A DNA stretch of 38,423 nucleotides from Thermocaproicibacter sp036741535 (GTDB lineage: Bacteria > Bacillota > Clostridia > Oscillospirales > Acutalibacteraceae). The notes under the pieces were generated by a model that was given only the letters and a program-made list of their open reading frames with translations, made no database searches and was not told the DNA's origin. Each line of letters starts with the position of its first letter. The stretch's first letter is position 1. The translations under genes were made by a program, and so were the position numbers. This document shows, in pieces, positions 7,357 to 16,138 of this stretch. Location: the NCBI GenBank assembly GCA_036741535.1, contig DAINSB010000003.1, forward strand, positions 1 through 38,423. Reading direction: 5' to 3'.

Positions 7357-8097
7357 TTAAACGGCTTGATCTTCCAGGACGACGACCGTGATGTTGTCGC
7401 CGCCGCCGGCGCCCTTTGCAAGCGCCACGAGTTTTTCTGTCAGTTCCTGCGCGCCGAGCTCTTTTGAAAGGCTGAAAATCTGTTCTTCGTCGAGGTAATT
7501 CGTGAGGCCGTCGGTGCAGATCAGCAGGCGGCTGCCGCATTCCACGGGGATTTCGCTGAAATCCACCCGGATGGACGGCTCCACGCCGAGAGCCCGCGTG
7601 ATGATGTTTTTCTGAGGGTGCTTTTTCGCTTCCTGCGCGGTCAGGTCCCCTTTGTCGATCATTTCCTGCACCATGGAATGGTCGGTCGTCAGCTGGCGGA
7701 TCCCCTCCCCGGAGATCAGGTACGCGCGGCTGTCCCCCGCATGGGCGACCTGCGCCGTGCCGTTCGCCAGCACGACGGCGACGACCGTCGTCCCCATGCC
7801 CGCAAGCGAAGAGTCGGTCCCCGCCAGGGCGTGGATCTCCTCATTCGCCCCGCTGATGGCGGAGGCGATCAGCTCCCGGATCTGGGCGCCGTCCATGCCC
7901 TCGCGGTAACCGGAAAGGATGGACTGCGAGATGTTCTGGACGGCGACGCTGCTCGCGACGTTGCCGCCGTTGACGCCCCCCATGCCGTCGCAGACGACGG
8001 CCCACCCGGCGTGGTCCGAAAAAGTCCCGCACCGGCAGGCGTCTTCGTTGGATTTCCGCACGAGGCCCACATCGCTTTTGCTAAAAACTCTCAACAC
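7357..8097 (-). CDS. prpC: PPM-family Ser/Thr protein phosphatase
   Basis: PrpC (Stp) dephosphorylates the targets of PrkC and the kinase itself. The 246 residues carry the PP2C metal-binding motifs: SDVGLVRKSNEDAC, VCDGMGGVNGG, HAGDSRAYL, CTDGLTNYL and GGGDNITVVVL. The start is a GTG that overlaps the rlmN stop by seven bases, with GGAGG 9 bases upstream, so translation is likely coupled to rlmN. The pair prpC-prkC is next to rsgA as in Bacillus. Confidence 0.96.
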   Translation of the reverse strand: MLRVFSKSDVGLVRKSNEDACRCGTFSDHAGWAVVCDGMGGVNGGNVASSVAVQNISQSILSGYREGMDGAQIRELIASAISGANEEIHALAGTDSSLAGMGTTVVAVVLANGTAQVAHAGDSRAYLISGEGIRQLTTDHSMVQEMIDKGDLTAQEAKKHPQKNIITRALGVEPSIRVDFSEIPVECGSRLLICTDGLTNYLDEEQIFSLSKELGAQELTEKLVALAKGAGGGDNITVVVLEDQAV

Positions 8098-9134
8098 CGT
8101 TCACTTCCTCCCGAATATCTGCGCCGAAGCTGCCCGCAGGACGCGTCGATGTCCGCGCCGAGCGTTCTGCGCACGGTGGCGGAAATCCCGTTCCGTTCCA
8201 GAACGGCAAGGAACCTGCGCAAAGCCTCTTTCCCGCTCTTTTCAAACGAGGAACCCCGCACGCGGTTCACGGGGATCAGGTTGACGTGGCACAGCATCCC
8301 GTGCAGGCGGCCGGCCAGCTCCTTCGCACAGCTTTCGCTGTCGTTGACCCCGTCAATCATGGCGTACTCGAAGGAAAGGCGCCTTCCCGTCTTTTCGAGA
8401 TAGAACCGGCACGCATCCAGAAGCTCTTCGATGTTCCAGCGCCGATTCACAGGCATCAGGCTCGAGCGGATGCGGTCGTTCGGCGCGTGCAGGGAAACCG
8501 AAAGCGTCAACTGATAGTCTTTTTGCGCAAGATCGTAGATTTTATCGACAATTCCGCAGGTCGAAAGAGAAATATGGCGCATGCCGATATTCATCCCCTC
8601 CGCGGAAGAGACAAGGTCCAGAAAGCGGGTGACATTGTCGTAGTTATCGAGAGGTTCTCCCATCCCCATCAGCACCACGTTGGAAATGCGCGTCCCCAGG
8701 TCCCGCTGGGCGGATTGGATCTGCGACAGCAGTTCCGAAGCGGAAAGATTCCTCGAAAATCCGCTTTTCCCCGTCGCGCAGAACGAGCAGTTCATCTTGC
8801 AACCGACTTGGGAAGAGATGCAGACGGTCCATCCGTGCTTATAATGCATCAGCACGCTTTCGACAAGCTCGCCGTCGCGCATGCGGAACAGGTATTTCAC
8901 CGTATCGTCCAGACGGGAGCAGAATTTGCGTTCGATTTGGGCGCCGGCTATGTAGTATTTCGCAGCCAGCGTCCGGCGGAATGAAGCCGGCAGGTCCGTC
9001 ATCTCGTCGAAAGAAGCAACGCCCCGAGAGAGCCAGCGGTAGACCTGAAGAGCGCGGAACGAAGGCTGCCCCTCTGCGGAAAACCGCGATTTCAGTTCCT
9101 CAAGCGAAACGGATTTTATATCTTCAAGACTCAA
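8091..9134 (-). CDS. rlmN: 23S rRNA/tRNA adenine-C2 methyltransferase RlmN
   Basis: RlmN is a radical-SAM enzyme that methylates C2 of A2503 in 23S rRNA and A37 in some tRNAs. The iron-sulfur motif CKMNCSFCATG is intact. MGMGEPLDNYDNV follows, and the second catalytic Cys is near the end in ASCGQLR. Starting at the TTG at 9134 (LSLEDIKSVSLEEL) gives 347 residues, the usual family length, with AAAAGG upstream at slightly long spacing. The frame is open further up to 9332, but that stretch is a dispersed repeat and low-complexity sequence, so I leave it out. The exact start is the least certain part. Confidence 0.93.
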   Translation of the reverse strand: MSLEDIKSVSLEELKSRFSAEGQPSFRALQVYRWLSRGVASFDEMTDLPASFRRTLAAKYYIAGAQIERKFCSRLDDTVKYLFRMRDGELVESVLMHYKHGWTVCISSQVGCKMNCSFCATGKSGFSRNLSASELLSQIQSAQRDLGTRISNVVLMGMGEPLDNYDNVTRFLDLVSSAEGMNIGMRHISLSTCGIVDKIYDLAQKDYQLTLSVSLHAPNDRIRSSLMPVNRRWNIEELLDACRFYLEKTGRRLSFEYAMIDGVNDSESCAKELAGRLHGMLCHVNLIPVNRVRGSSFEKSGKEALRRFLAVLERNGISATVRRTLGADIDASCGQLRRRYSGGSERC

Positions 9135-9165
9135 TGGGCATGCCTGCCTTTTCAGAAGATCATGC

Positions 9166-9203
9166 GGCGGCGTGTCGCCGCAGCCAAGCCGCGCCGTACA
9201 GCG
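9166..9203. repeat. 38-bp dispersed element, copy 1
   Basis: The element aligns without gaps to 17529-17566 with 34 of 38 bases identical. It opens with a small hairpin, GCGGCG-TGT-CGCCGC. It sits in the 187-base gap between rsmB and rlmN and translates in the minus frame to the non-native tail ...RLGCGDTPP.... It looks like a short mobile or regulatory repeat rather than part of rlmN. Confidence 0.75.
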
Positions 9204-9312
9204 AAGTGAAAGGGATCCTCCCGGCCGCATTTCTTGTCTGCGGGAGCAGTTTCTTAAACTGTCCGGGCAGAGAAAGCTTTCGATTCCCGCCGGGGCTATA
9301 CGCCCGGCCGTG

Positions 9313-9333
9313 CGTGCAGACTCAGTCCGCACG
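9313..9333 (-). other. Inverted repeat with the rsmB stop codon in its loop
   Basis: On the minus strand CGTGCGGAC pairs with GTCTGCACG (one G-U) and the loop is exactly TGA, the rsmB stop. No T-run follows, so it is not a normal terminator. It may pause ribosomes or protect the transcript; this is inference. Confidence 0.45.
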
Positions 9334-10659
9334 ACGGAAAGCGGCGATAAAAAAGCCGTCGGTCCCGCTTTTCTGCGGGAACAGGGTCAGTTGGTGGTCC
9401 GGCTCCGGGAAGACCCGGCGCACCGGGGTGGGAAGCCGCAGCGGAAACGGGGAAAACCCCGGATTCTCCGCTGCGAAGCGTTCGGCCACACCGGAATTTT
9501 CCGCCGGATTCAGCGTGCAGGTGGAATACACCAATAACCCGCCCGGCTTCAGAAGGCGGGACGATCTACAGAGTATACGGTACTGCAAATCCGGCAGGCT
9601 GTCAATAGCCGCTGGAAATTTATAGCGGATTTCAGGCTTTCTGCGGATGACGCCGAGCCCGGAGCACGGCACGTCGCAGAGCACGCGGTCGGCGGACGGA
9701 AGATCGTCCGTCGCCTGCGCGGCGTCCCGCACCCGCGCGCGGACCGCGGTCAGCCCGAGGCGCGCCGCCCCCCGCCGGATCAGTTCCGTTCTGGCCTCCC
9801 GCCTGTCGAAGGCAAGGACTTCCCCCCGGTTGTCCATCCGCTCCGCGGCGGTGAACGACTTGCCGCCCGGCGCGGCGCAGACATCGAGGATCCGCTCGCC
9901 CGGCTGCGGGTCGAGAATGAGACAGCAGAGCTGGGACGGAAGGTCCTGAATATGGAACAGGCCCTCCCGGTAAGCCGGAGAGCCGGAGAGCTCGCCCGGC
10001 GTCTCGAGGCGGACGGCATGGTCCGGGAAGGGGGCCGGGACCGCCCGGACATTCTCCCGCGCAAACCGCTCTATTAATTGTTCCTCGGAAATCCGGGTGT
10101 TATTCACACGCGCAAAAACGGCCGGCTTCTCAAGCAGGCTTTCGAGGATGCCGTCCGTGACGGATTCCCCGTAGGCGCGCTGCCAGAAAGCGATCAACTC
10201 CTCCGGGCAGGAGTACCGCACGCTCCGCCAGCGCAGCGGCTCGCGGTCTTTGTCCGGCAGGACGACCCTGCCGGGATTCCGCAGAAAATTCCGCAGGACG
10301 GCGTTGACGAAGCCCGCGGAGCGCCCCTCGCCATTTTTCTTTGCCAGATTGACCGATTCGTTCACCGCCGCGGAATCCGGGACCTTTTCGAGCCAGCGGA
10401 TCTGGTACACGCCCATCCGCAGGATCTCCCGGACGGCGGGGGACAGCTTTTTCACCGGGATTTTGGAATAAATGCCGATGAGGTAGTCCAGCGCGATCCG
10501 GCGCTCCAGGACCCCGTAAAAAATCGCCGTGGCGAGCGCCCGGTCCAGCCGGTTCGCACCCGCGGCGTTCAATTCCGCGTTCAGGACAAGGTTCGAGTAG
10601 CCCTCCCGCCCCTCAACGCGCAGCAGAGCTTTGAGGGCCGCGGAGCGTGCGCCGGGCAT
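9322..10659 (-). CDS. rsmB: 16S rRNA cytosine-C5 (m5C967) methyltransferase RsmB
   Basis: RsmB methylates C967 of 16S rRNA using S-adenosylmethionine. The 445 residues comprise an N-terminal NusB-like RNA-binding domain (about 1-140) and a Rossmann methyltransferase domain. The latter has the SAM motif ILDVCAAPGGKSF, the catalytic DVPCSGLG and the second cysteine motif STCTLNPAEN. The ATG overlaps the stop of the upstream zinc peptidase by one base (TGATG). The stop codon itself lies in the loop of a 9-bp hairpin at 9313-9333. Confidence 0.95.
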   Translation of the reverse strand: MPGARSAALKALLRVEGREGYSNLVLNAELNAAGANRLDRALATAIFYGVLERRIALDYLIGIYSKIPVKKLSPAVREILRMGVYQIRWLEKVPDSAAVNESVNLAKKNGEGRSAGFVNAVLRNFLRNPGRVVLPDKDREPLRWRSVRYSCPEELIAFWQRAYGESVTDGILESLLEKPAVFARVNNTRISEEQLIERFARENVRAVPAPFPDHAVRLETPGELSGSPAYREGLFHIQDLPSQLCCLILDPQPGERILDVCAAPGGKSFTAAERMDNRGEVLAFDRREARTELIRRGAARLGLTAVRARVRDAAQATDDLPSADRVLCDVPCSGLGVIRRKPEIRYKFPAAIDSLPDLQYRILCRSSRLLKPGGLLVYSTCTLNPAENSGVAERFAAENPGFSPFPLRLPTPVRRVFPEPDHQLTLFPQKSGTDGFFIAAFRRAD

Positions 10660-11363
10660 CAGTCGCTGTTCCGCCGGCCGTTGGCCAAAAACAGCAGGCG
10701 CAGCAGCATCACGATGGCGGTGAAGCTGGCGGCCAGGTAGGTCATGGCAGCCGCCGTCAGGACTTTCCGCGCGCCGTCGAGCTCATCCGGGTATAAAATC
10801 CCCGTCTCGTCCAGCGCCTTCAGGGCCCTGGCGCTCGCGTTGAACTCCACCGGCAGCGTGACCAGCTGAAACAGGACGGCGAGGCTGTAGAGCGCGATGC
10901 CGGCGTAGACGACGAAATCGTAGCGCGTGGGAAGGATCAGCCCGAAGATGACGAGGGGGACCGCCAGGCGCGAACCGATGTTGGTGATCGGCACAAGCGC
11001 CGTGCGCAGCTTGTTGGGGAAATAGCCGTGCGCCTCCTGCGCGGCGTGGCCGGCCTCGTGCGCCGCGACCCCCACCGCCGCGACGGAAGTGGAGCCGAAG
11101 ACATCGCGCGAAAGGCTGATGACCCCGCCGCGCGGGTCGAAGTTGTCGGTCAGGCTGCCGGCGATCTGCCGGATGGAGATCCCGTAGGCCCCGCCGTGGT
11201 GCGCGACCGCTTCGGCGGCCTGCGCGCCCGTGATCCGCCGCGCCGTGCCGACGCGTGAATATTTTCCAAACGTCGCCTTCACGCGGTACTGCGCGAACAT
11301 GGTGACGATCAGCGCCGGGATCATGAAGATGAAATAGGTATAATCAAAGTAATAAAAGCCCAT
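10659..11363 (-). CDS. YugP-type membrane zinc metallopeptidase
   Basis: This is a 234-residue integral membrane protein of the DUF2268/YugP neutral zinc peptidase group. It has an N-terminal helix (IFMIPALIVTMFA), a zinc-binding HEAGHAAQ motif near residue 102 and two or three C-terminal hydrophobic segments, including LVPITNIGSRLAVPLVIFGL. The physiological substrate of this family is not known. The ATG has GGAGG 6 bases upstream and lies 14 bases after fmt. The stop overlaps the rsmB start. Its place between fmt and rsmB is frequent in Clostridia and suggests co-expression with translation genes, not a translation function as such. Confidence 0.9.
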   Translation of the reverse strand: MGFYYFDYTYFIFMIPALIVTMFAQYRVKATFGKYSRVGTARRITGAQAAEAVAHHGGAYGISIRQIAGSLTDNFDPRGGVISLSRDVFGSTSVAAVGVAAHEAGHAAQEAHGYFPNKLRTALVPITNIGSRLAVPLVIFGLILPTRYDFVVYAGIALYSLAVLFQLVTLPVEFNASARALKALDETGILYPDELDGARKVLTAAAMTYLAASFTAIVMLLRLLFLANGRRNSD

Positions 11364-11377
11364 GGAAAACCTCCGTC

Positions 11378-12307
11378 CTATCCGGGCAGGACGACTCCCT
11401 GTGCCGGATGCCCCCGCAGGAAATCGCTGCCCCGCATTTTCTTTCCGCCTTCCGGCTGCACATCGAGCACTTCCAGCGCCGTTCCCCCGCCGCAGACGAC
11501 CAGGAAGGCGTCGTTTTCCGAAAAAATCATGCCCGGCCGTCCGCTCGCGGCCTTCTCCGCGACGCGGGAGCCGCAGATTTTAAGGCCGCGCCCCCGGAAA
11601 ACCGTGCTGGCCTCCGGCCACGGGAAAAGCCCGCGGACCTGATCGTGGATCTGCCGCGCCGGGCGGTTCCAGTCGATCGGCGACATCTTCCGCGTGATCC
11701 TGGCGGCGTAGCTCGACTCTTCGCCGTTCTGGGGGACCGGCTGCAACAGGCCCTCCTCCGCCATGCGGAGCGTGCGTACGAGAAGGTCTGCCCCCAGATT
11801 GGAAAGGCGCCCCGTCAGGTCCCCCGCCGTCTCCTCCGGGAAAATGGGGGTGGACGATTGCAGCAGGACGTCCCCGGTGTCGAGGCCCTCCGCCATCTGC
11901 ATGGTGGTCACGCCGGTGCGGGCGTCGCCCGCCAGAATCGCGGCCTGAACCGGCGCCGCGCCGCGGTATTTCGGCAGCAGGGACGCATGCACGTTGATGC
12001 AGCCGAATTTCGGGATATTCAGGACCCCCTTCGGCAGGATCTTGCCGTAGGCCGCGACCGCGACCGCATCCGGGGCAAGCTGCCCGATCTGCCTTGCGGC
12101 GGTCCCGTCCCCGAGCGTCATCGGCTGGAAAAGCCGAAGGCCTTCCGCCTGCGCCAGGACCTTGACCGGCGGGGGCGTGATCGTCATCTTCCTGCCCCGC
12201 GGCTTATCCGGCTGCGTGAACACCGCCACGACCTCGTGCCCGGCGCGAAGCAGCGCCTGCAGCGGCGGAACGGCAAAATCCGGCGTCCCCATAAAAACGA
12301 CCCGCAT
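11378..12307 (-). CDS. fmt: Methionyl-tRNA formyltransferase
   Basis: Fmt formylates initiator Met-tRNA using 10-formyl-tetrahydrofolate. The 309 residues start MRVVFMGTPDFAVPPLQALL. The folate-binding and catalytic segment is NVHASLLPKYRGAAPVQAAI, followed by GVTTMQMAEGLDTGD; the C-terminal OB-like domain binds tRNA. The ATG overlaps the def stop (TAATG), so the formylation and deformylation enzymes are translationally coupled. A longer open frame extends to 12523 through def, but the family start is at MRVVFMG. Confidence 0.97.
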   Translation of the reverse strand: MRVVFMGTPDFAVPPLQALLRAGHEVVAVFTQPDKPRGRKMTITPPPVKVLAQAEGLRLFQPMTLGDGTAARQIGQLAPDAVAVAAYGKILPKGVLNIPKFGCINVHASLLPKYRGAAPVQAAILAGDARTGVTTMQMAEGLDTGDVLLQSSTPIFPEETAGDLTGRLSNLGADLLVRTLRMAEEGLLQPVPQNGEESSYAARITRKMSPIDWNRPARQIHDQVRGLFPWPEASTVFRGRGLKICGSRVAEKAASGRPGMIFSENDAFLVVCGGGTALEVLDVQPEGGKKMRGSDFLRGHPAQGVVLPG

Positions 12308-12810
12308 TATTTTTCCTCCGGTGTTTTGGAAGCGTTCAACTGCTCCAGTTCCTGCGGCGTCAGCATGTGCGTCACATGCGTGAGGAACAGGATGCCGTCC
12401 AGATGGTCGATCTCGTGGCAGGAGGCGACGGCGAGGAGGTCTTCCCCGTCGTACTCGAAGAAAGCCCCGTGCCGGTCCTGCGCGCGCACCCGGACATGGC
12501 TGGGCCTCACGGTCCTGCCCCACCGGCCGGGAATGGACAGGCAGCCCTCCACCGCCTGCTGCTCGCCGTCCTTTTCCAGGATGACGGGGTTGACCAGCTC
12601 TTTGATGCCGTCGCCGACGTCGATGACGACGGCGCGGCGCAGGACCCCGACCTGAATGGCCGCCAGCCCCACCCCTTTCGCCTCGCGGAGCGTATCTGCC
12701 ATATCATCCAGCAGGATGGAAAGCCGCCTGTCGAATTTTTCGACCGGCCGGCATTTTTTATGAAGAAAAGCACCCTCCCTGTCTTCCGTCAGGATATTGC
12801 GGATCGCCAT
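12307..12810 (-). CDS. def: Peptide deformylase
   Basis: Def removes the N-formyl group from nascent proteins with a bound metal ion. The 167 residues contain the three family motifs: GVGLAAIQVG, EGCLSIPG (Cys metal ligand) and HEIDHLDG (two His ligands and catalytic Glu). The start at MAIRNILTED is supported by a near-perfect AAAAGGAGG ribosome site 7 bases upstream; the ATG at 12834 has none. It lies between priA and fmt as in many Firmicutes. Confidence 0.97.
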   Translation of the reverse strand: MAIRNILTEDREGAFLHKKCRPVEKFDRRLSILLDDMADTLREAKGVGLAAIQVGVLRRAVVIDVGDGIKELVNPVILEKDGEQQAVEGCLSIPGRWGRTVRPSHVRVRAQDRHGAFFEYDGEDLLAVASCHEIDHLDGILFLTHVTHMLTPQELEQLNASKTPEEK

Positions 12811-12835
12811 GTGGACTCCTCCTTTTGCAATCAAA

Positions 12836-15298
12836 TCATAAGATCGACTCCGGGTTCATGTCGGAAAAAGCGGTGACGCCGGAATGTTCCCGCCCGGAGG
12901 GGAACCAGACCAGCAGATGGTGGATCATCTCGCGCATCTGCCGGGTGTTCCTGCACTTGATCATCAGTTTATAACGGTATTTTCCGCTGACCTTGCCGAC
13001 CGAGGCCGGCGACGGGTTCAGCACGCGCATCGGCTGCGCGGGGTAATCCCGTTGTGCCGTTTCGCGCAGCTTCTGCAGAAAATCCACGCTCGCGGCCCGG
13101 ACCTTTTTTTCGTCCGCGCCGACAAAGCCGACCAGGCAGATGTCGGCGAACGGCGGGTACAGCATCTGCCTTCGCAGGGCGATCTCCGCCTTGTAAAACT
13201 CCGGGTAATTCTGCTCCGCGGCGAGGCGGATGACCTTGTTCTCCGGCGTAAAGGTCTGGATGATCGCCTTCCCGGGGTACCGGCCGCGGCCCGACCGGCC
13301 CACGACCTGCGTCAGCAGGTCGAACGCCCGCTCGTAGCTGCGGAAATCGTCGCCGTACAGCGCCTGGTCGGCGGAAAGCACCCCCACGAGCGTGACGTTC
13401 TCGAAATCCAGCCCTTTCGCCACCATCTGCGTCCCGACGATAATATCATATTCCCCGTCCGCAAACTGTTTCAGCTTTTTGTCATAGGCGAAGCGGGTCA
13501 TGGTCGAATCCGCGTCCAGCCGCAGGATCCTCGCCTGCGGCAGCAGCTCCGAGAGCTGCTGCTGGGCGCGCTGCGTACCGAATCCGGAATAGCCGACCTT
13601 TTCCTCGTGGCAGTAGGGGCACTCCTTCGTAAACGGGATCGAAAAGCCGCAGTAATGGCACATCAGCCGCCGGTTCGCCGCGTGGTAGGTCAGCGTGATG
13701 CTGCAGTTCGGGCAGGTCAGCACATGGCCGCACGCGCGGCAGGAAACGAACGTGTTGTACCCTCTCCGGTTCAGAAGCAGGATGGACTGTTTTTTCTCCG
13801 CGAGGTTTTCCTGCAGGGCCGTCAGCAGCCGGGAGCTGAAAATGGTTCGGTTTCCCTGCTCGAGCTCCCGGTTCATATCGACCACGTCGACGTCCGGCAG
13901 ACGCGCCGTCCCGTACCGGGCGGGCAGAACGCTGAGGCTGTAGCGCCCGTTTTTCGCAAAATAGTAGCTTTCGACGGAGGGCGTCGCCGACGACAGCACC
14001 AGCAGCGCCTTGTGATAGGCGCAGCGGTACTTCGCGACATCCCGCGCATGGTACCGGGGGGACGATTCCGATTTATACGTGCTCTCCTGCTCTTCGTCCA
14101 GGATGATGAGACCGATGTCGTCCAGCGGGGCGAAAACCGCCGAGCGCGTGCCCACCACGATGGACGCGCCGCCGGTCTTGACGCGCTTCCACTCGTCCAT
14201 GCGCTCCGCGAGCGTCAGCCCGCTGTGGAAAACGGCGACGCGCGCGCCGTAGCGCGAGCGGAACAGCGAAACCGTCTGCGGCGTCAGAGAGATCTCCGGC
14301 ACCATGACGATCACGCCGCGGCCGTCTTCCACGACCCGGTCGATCAGGCGCATGAAGACTGAGGTCTTGCCGCTGCCGGTCACGCCGTAGAGAAGGGCGG
14401 TGCCGCCCTTCCCCGCCCCGTACTGGGCGAGCAGGTTCCGGAAAGCCGCCTGCTGCTCCGCCGAAAGCTGAAAATCGCCGTTTTTCTCCTCGACGGGGAC
14501 CGAAGCGTAGGGGTTGCGGTAAACTTCAACATCATAATACTGCGCCGCGCCCTTTTTGACAAGTGCGTTCACGACGGAAGAGGTTACGCCCGCAAAATAG
14601 CACACTTCCTTGAGCGAAGCGGGGCCGGCGTCCGTCAGGATCTTGACCACGGCCTTCTGCTTGGGCGTGAGCCTCTGCGGGTCGCCGGCCCCGGAAAGGC
14701 GGACCATTTTCTGTTTCGCGTCGCGGATGTTCCGCACGGCCCCGCTGCTTTTCAGCAGGATTCCCCTGTGCAGGAGCCGCTCCAGAACGTTGCTGTCCGC
14801 CGACAGCCCCATCTGGCGCAGGAGTTTGTCGCGGCGGACAAAGCCGCCCCCCGCCCCGGAGAGAAAATGAACGGCCTGCCGCTCCTCCTCATTCAGCGCG
14901 GACAGATCCAGTCCCCCCTCCGGCTCTTTCAGCGCGTATTCCGTCTTCAGCTTCAGCTCGATGCCGGAAGGGAAAAAAAGCCTCGCGGCCTCGAACAGCG
15001 TGCTGAACGTGTGCTCGGCAATCCAAAAAACAAGGCCCACGGCTTCCGCAGAGAGAAGCGGGGCCCGGTCCAGAACCAACAGCACACTCTTCAGTTTTTT
15101 CGTCTCCTGCGCCGGGCGCTCTTTCAGGCCGAGCACGACCCCCACCCGTCTCGCGTTGGCGACGCCGAACGGAACGACCACCCGGCAGCCGGTGAGTTCG
15201 CGGGAGGACAGAGATTCCGGCACCAGATAGTCGAACGCCCTGTCAAAGTGATAAACGGCGTTCTCCACAGCGATTTCCGCGACGGCCGCCACCTCCAT
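12836..15298 (-). CDS. priA: Primosomal replication-restart helicase PriA
   Basis: PriA recognises stalled forks and reloads the replicative helicase. The protein has about 820 residues. An N-terminal DNA 3'-end-binding domain (about 1-110) and a winged helix lead into a helicase core with Walker A GVTGSGKTSV and Walker B LDEEQ. A zinc-binding insert follows with paired cysteines (CRACG, CPNC, CHYCG, CPYC). The Walker B reads DEEQ where DEEH is common. The start is uncertain: GTG 15301, ATG 15298 and GTG 15292 are all possible, and AAGAGG is best spaced for the last. coaBC, adjacent in Bacillus, is missing. Confidence 0.96.
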   Translation of the reverse strand: MEVAAVAEIAVENAVYHFDRAFDYLVPESLSSRELTGCRVVVPFGVANARRVGVVLGLKERPAQETKKLKSVLLVLDRAPLLSAEAVGLVFWIAEHTFSTLFEAARLFFPSGIELKLKTEYALKEPEGGLDLSALNEEERQAVHFLSGAGGGFVRRDKLLRQMGLSADSNVLERLLHRGILLKSSGAVRNIRDAKQKMVRLSGAGDPQRLTPKQKAVVKILTDAGPASLKEVCYFAGVTSSVVNALVKKGAAQYYDVEVYRNPYASVPVEEKNGDFQLSAEQQAAFRNLLAQYGAGKGGTALLYGVTGSGKTSVFMRLIDRVVEDGRGVIVMVPEISLTPQTVSLFRSRYGARVAVFHSGLTLAERMDEWKRVKTGGASIVVGTRSAVFAPLDDIGLIILDEEQESTYKSESSPRYHARDVAKYRCAYHKALLVLSSATPSVESYYFAKNGRYSLSVLPARYGTARLPDVDVVDMNRELEQGNRTIFSSRLLTALQENLAEKKQSILLLNRRGYNTFVSCRACGHVLTCPNCSITLTYHAANRRLMCHYCGFSIPFTKECPYCHEEKVGYSGFGTQRAQQQLSELLPQARILRLDADSTMTRFAYDKKLKQFADGEYDIIVGTQMVAKGLDFENVTLVGVLSADQALYGDDFRSYERAFDLLTQVVGRSGRGRYPGKAIIQTFTPENKVIRLAAEQNYPEFYKAEIALRRQMLYPPFADICLVGFVGADEKKVRAASVDFLQKLRETAQRDYPAQPMRVLNPSPASVGKVSGKYRYKLMIKCRNTRQMREMIHHLLVWFPSGREHSGVTAFSDMNPESIL

Positions 15299-15314
15299 CA
15301 CCTCTTACAACCGG

Positions 15315-15533
15315 TCAGGAATCCGTATCGTCGTTGGGGTTGTTCTTTTCTACCATCGTATATTTATGATGAATATATTCCTGAACCGCGATCTCGACCG
15401 GTTTGTCGTCCAGAATCTCCCTGTTCTTCTCCGCGTCTTCCGAAATCTGCCTCGCGCGCTTGGAAACGGCGATGACGAGGGAATAACGGCTCTGCTTGGG
15501 GGTCAGGATCAGATCTGCGATGGGTTTTATCAT
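15315..15533 (-). CDS. rpoZ: RNA polymerase omega subunit
   Basis: The 72-residue omega subunit helps assemble and stabilise RNA polymerase by clamping the beta' subunit. The sequence MIKPIADLIL...SRYSLVIAVSKRARQI carries the conserved omega helix with the SRY...ASKRARQI-type motif, followed by KPVEIAVQEY. The start overlaps the gmk stop by four bases (ATGA), and priA starts about 15 bases downstream. The gmk-rpoZ pairing is typical of Firmicutes. Confidence 0.95.
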   Translation of the reverse strand: MIKPIADLILTPKQSRYSLVIAVSKRARQISEDAEKNREILDDKPVEIAVQEYIHHKYTMVEKNNPNDDTDS

Positions 15534-16138
15534 TTTTTCAGCATCCTTTCAATCAGCGGCAGGTTCCTCTGCACACGGTTCTTTTCCGCGTGCAGGATCT
15601 CGCGGATCCGGTCCGCGGCGAGCCCGGCTGAGTCGTTGACGACGACATAGTCGTAGTTGACGGCTTCCGGGATCTCCCGGCGGGCGGTCTCAAGCCGCCG
15701 GCGGACCGCCTCTTCGGACTCGGTGCCGCGCTTGCGCAGGCGGCGCTCCAGCTCTTCCATCGAGGGGGGAAGGATGAAGACGCCGACCGAATCCGGACAC
15801 TTCCGGCGCACCTGGGCGCCGCCCTTGACCTCGATGTCGAGGACGACGTCGATCCCCTGCGCGGTCCATTCGCGGATGGGGGCGGCGGGCGTGCCGTAGA
15901 AGTTCCCGCAGTACTCCGCGCTCTCGAGCATTTCACCGGAATCGACCATCCGCTTAAATTCTTCCCGGGATATAAAATAATATTCCCTGCCGTCTTTTTC
16001 GCCGGGCCTCGGCGCGCGCGTCGTGGCGGAAACGGAGAACCGGATGGGACCACCCCCCGAGAGCAGCGCCTTCAGCACGGTGCCCTTCCCCGCTCCGGAC
16101 GGACCGGAAAGGACGACCGGCAGGCCTTTATTCGTCAT
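15530..16138 (-). CDS. gmk: Guanylate kinase
   Basis: Gmk phosphorylates GMP to GDP with ATP, a step in GTP and (p)ppGpp supply. The 202 residues contain the P-loop LSGPSGAGKGTV and the GMP-binding segment SVSATTRAPRPGEKDGREYYF. Further family motifs are the LDIEVKGGAQV strand and the IFILPPS-like VFILPPSMEELE segment. The start overlaps the end of remA by 11 bases, so the genes are translationally coupled. Confidence 0.97.
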   Translation of the reverse strand: MTNKGLPVVLSGPSGAGKGTVLKALLSGGGPIRFSVSATTRAPRPGEKDGREYYFISREEFKRMVDSGEMLESAEYCGNFYGTPAAPIREWTAQGIDVVLDIEVKGGAQVRRKCPDSVGVFILPPSMEELERRLRKRGTESEEAVRRRLETARREIPEAVNYDYVVVNDSAGLAADRIREILHAEKNRVQRNLPLIERMLKK

